A stretch of DNA of 5,613 nt from Sphingomonadales bacterium (lineage in GTDB: Bacteria > Pseudomonadota > Alphaproteobacteria > Sphingomonadales > Sphingomonadaceae): NCBI GenBank assembly GCA_018067055.1, contig JAGPVK010000218.1:1-5613 (forward strand), given 5' to 3'. Numbering within the stretch: the stretch's first letter is position 1; every line of letters begins with the position of its first letter. The position numbers and the translations under genes are program-made. The notes under the pieces were generated by a model. The model was given only the letters and a program-made list of their open reading frames with translations. It was not told the DNA's origin and ran no database searches. Below are positions 4,331 to 5,613 of this stretch, piece after piece.

Positions 4331-5613
4331 TTAGAACTTCACACCAAGGCGAACAAAATATTGCCCGCCGTCAGTGTCATATGGTGCGTTGCGCGAATAG
4401 ATCAGGCCGCGATTGGCCTGGAAGGTCGCTTCGTCGGGATAAGTATCGAACAGGTTTTCTGCACCCACCGCCAGGTTCACATGTTCGTTCAATTCATAGC
4501 CCAGCGAGACATCAAACAACACGGTCGCACCAAATTTCTGGAAGATGTCGCCGGTCGCATTACCGCTGCTGTCGGTCCACGAACCGTAATAACGGCCGTG
4601 CAGCGTTACGTCGAAGCCGCCCAGCTGATAGCCCAGCGTCGCCGTGGCATTGTTTTGCGGCAGGCGTTCTTCAAAGATACGCCGCTGGGTCTCGTTGCCA
4701 ATCGTGGAGCTGCTGCCACCGGTGACCTTGGTCTTGTTGTAATTATAGGCGATGCTGGTGCTCAGCATGCCCGGCCCGACCGGTCCGCGATAGGCCAGCA
4801 CAGCATCAATACCGCGCGTCCGGGTGTTGAAATCATTGGTAAAATAGCTGACGCTGGTAAAACGGTTGGGGTTTGCGACCCCGTCCGGGACAGCAAAGGA
4901 CGCGGATTGGCCAAAGCGACCATCGACCTTGATCTGATAAAGATCGACGCTGGCCGAAAAGCCGTTGTCGCCCTGATAGGCAAAGCCGGCGGTGATGCTC
5001 TCCGACTCCTCGGGGGTGAGCGGCTTGGCCCCGAGCAGCACGGCCAGTGGATCGCTTGGGGAAAGGCGGCCGCGGGTGAACACCTGCAGGGTCACGGTAT
5101 CGAGTCCCTGACTGGTGTTGGCGGTGTTAAGCTGGGCCGGCGTCGGCGCGCGGAAGCCCGTCGAATAGGTTGCCCGCAGCGCGAAGCCGTCGACCGGCTC
5201 TACCCGGCCGGAAAGCTTGTAATCAAAGGTGTCGCCGAAGTCCGAGTAATCTTCGTAACGGGCAGCGGCGCCGATTGTCAGCATTTCGATCGGCTGCCAT
5301 TCGAGATCGAGATAGCTGGCATAGCTGGTTTGATCGAATGTGCCTGCCTGAATTGGATTGAAACCGGGGAAGCCGTTGGAATTGGGAGACAGCCCTTCTG
5401 ATGCCCCTGCGCCGATGGCATAGGAGGCCGGATCACCAGCACCGACTTCGTAGGTTTCCTTGCGCCGCTCGGCACCGAAGGCCACGTTGAGCGGCTGATA
5501 TCCGCCCAGGTCGAGCTGGTACACGAAATCGGCGTTGAGGTTGAATTCGCGCTGTTCGAGACGGCCGAGATAGAAGCTCGTCGGGCTGTCGGGGCCAAGC
5601 GAAGCGTTCAGCG
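4331..5613 (-). CDS. TonB-dependent outer-membrane receptor, C-terminal part (5' end outside window)
   Basis: The frame is open from the window edge (first whole codon 5611-5609) to TAA at 4333-4331, giving 426 residues. A GTG at 5524 is just an internal valine. The visible part is the beta-barrel: alternating aromatic/hydrophobic strands; the YSTGFRAPTPAQLN segment typical of these receptors (about 5105-5170); repeated strands such as TIGAAARYEDYSDF; and the C-terminal block GAENLFDTYPDE (about 4424-4462). The protein ends FVRLGVKF, whose terminal Phe is the usual outer-membrane assembly signal. The TonB box, plug domain and signal peptide lie outside. Such receptors import siderophores, vitamin B12, sugars or peptides using TonB/ExbBD energy; the ligand cannot be read here. 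The PLP-enzyme gene begins at the next base and in the same frame, suggesting one operon in which the imported ligand is processed. Confidence 0.93.
   Translation of the reverse strand, partial: LNASLGPDSPTSFYLGRLEQREFNLNADFVYQLDLGGYQPLNVAFGAERRKETYEVGAGDPASYAIGAGASEGLSPNSNGFPGFNPIQAGTFDQTSYASYLDLEWQPIEMLTIGAAARYEDYSDFGDTFDYKLSGRVEPVDGFALRATYSTGFRAPTPAQLNTANTSQGLDTVTLQVFTRGRLSPSDPLAVLLGAKPLTPEESESITAGFAYQGDNGFSASVDLYQIKVDGRFGQSASFAVPDGVANPNRFTSVSYFTNDFNTRTRGIDAVLAYRGPVGPGMLSTSIAYNYNKTKVTGGSSSTIGNETQRRIFEERLPQNNATATLGYQLGGFDVTLHGRYYGSWTDSSGNATGDIFQKFGATVLFDVSLGYELNEHVNLAVGAENLFDTYPDEATFQANRGLIYSRNAPYDTDGGQYFVRLGVKF

Noticed and set aside
3368..5401. 677-codon plus-strand open frame
   Set aside because: It is antisense to both the TonB receptor and the PLP enzyme, which share one frame and have high GC at third positions, so a long stop-free shadow is expected. 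Its translation shows no recognisable domain, while the minus strand encodes two clear families.

Overview
The window looks like chromosomal DNA of an alphaproteobacterium, most likely of the Sphingomonadales. The grounds are fairly high GC in the genes, an outer-membrane TonB-dependent receptor of the style that is abundant in that order, and the character of the NrdA protein. This placement is an inference from sequence style; no marker gene in the window proves it. All four genes I accept lie on the minus strand, so the biological reading order is from high to low coordinates.

Reading from the right edge: (1) positions 5613 to 4331 hold the C-terminal beta-barrel half of a TonB-dependent receptor whose start lies outside the window. 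(2) Immediately after its TAA, in the same frame and with no spacer, begins a class V-fold PLP-dependent enzyme (4330 to 3041) carrying an apparent twin-arginine (Tat) signal. The two genes look like a transport-plus-processing pair: the receptor brings a ligand into the periplasm and the exported PLP enzyme could act on it there. (3) A gene-free stretch of about 770 bases (2272 to 3040) follows, dense in inverted repeats. (4) nrdA (2271 to 211) encodes the large, catalytic subunit of class I ribonucleotide reductase. All expected active-site residues are present, but there is no recognisable N-terminal ATP-cone. (5) Starting in a 4-base overlap with the nrdA stop codon, a more AT-rich open frame for a hydrophobic membrane protein runs off the left edge.

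The intergenic region is the most informative non-coding part. A probable nrdA promoter (-35 TTGCAT, 17-base spacer, -10 ACTATA) has its -10 inside a near-palindromic NrdR-like box, and a second weaker box lies one 32-base period downstream. This is the usual geometry of NrdR repression of ribonucleotide reductase genes. Farther upstream are a third NrdR-like site, two DnaA-box-like 9-mers spaced 11 bases apart, and several strong perfect inverted repeats of unknown purpose. The mRNA leader of about 265 nt could fold and contains possible small upstream ORFs.

I see no CRISPR array, transposase, tRNA or rRNA. The nearest things to something new are the receptor/Tat-PLP-enzyme pair, the membrane protein coupled to nrdA, and the cluster of unexplained palindromes; none amounts to proof of a new system.
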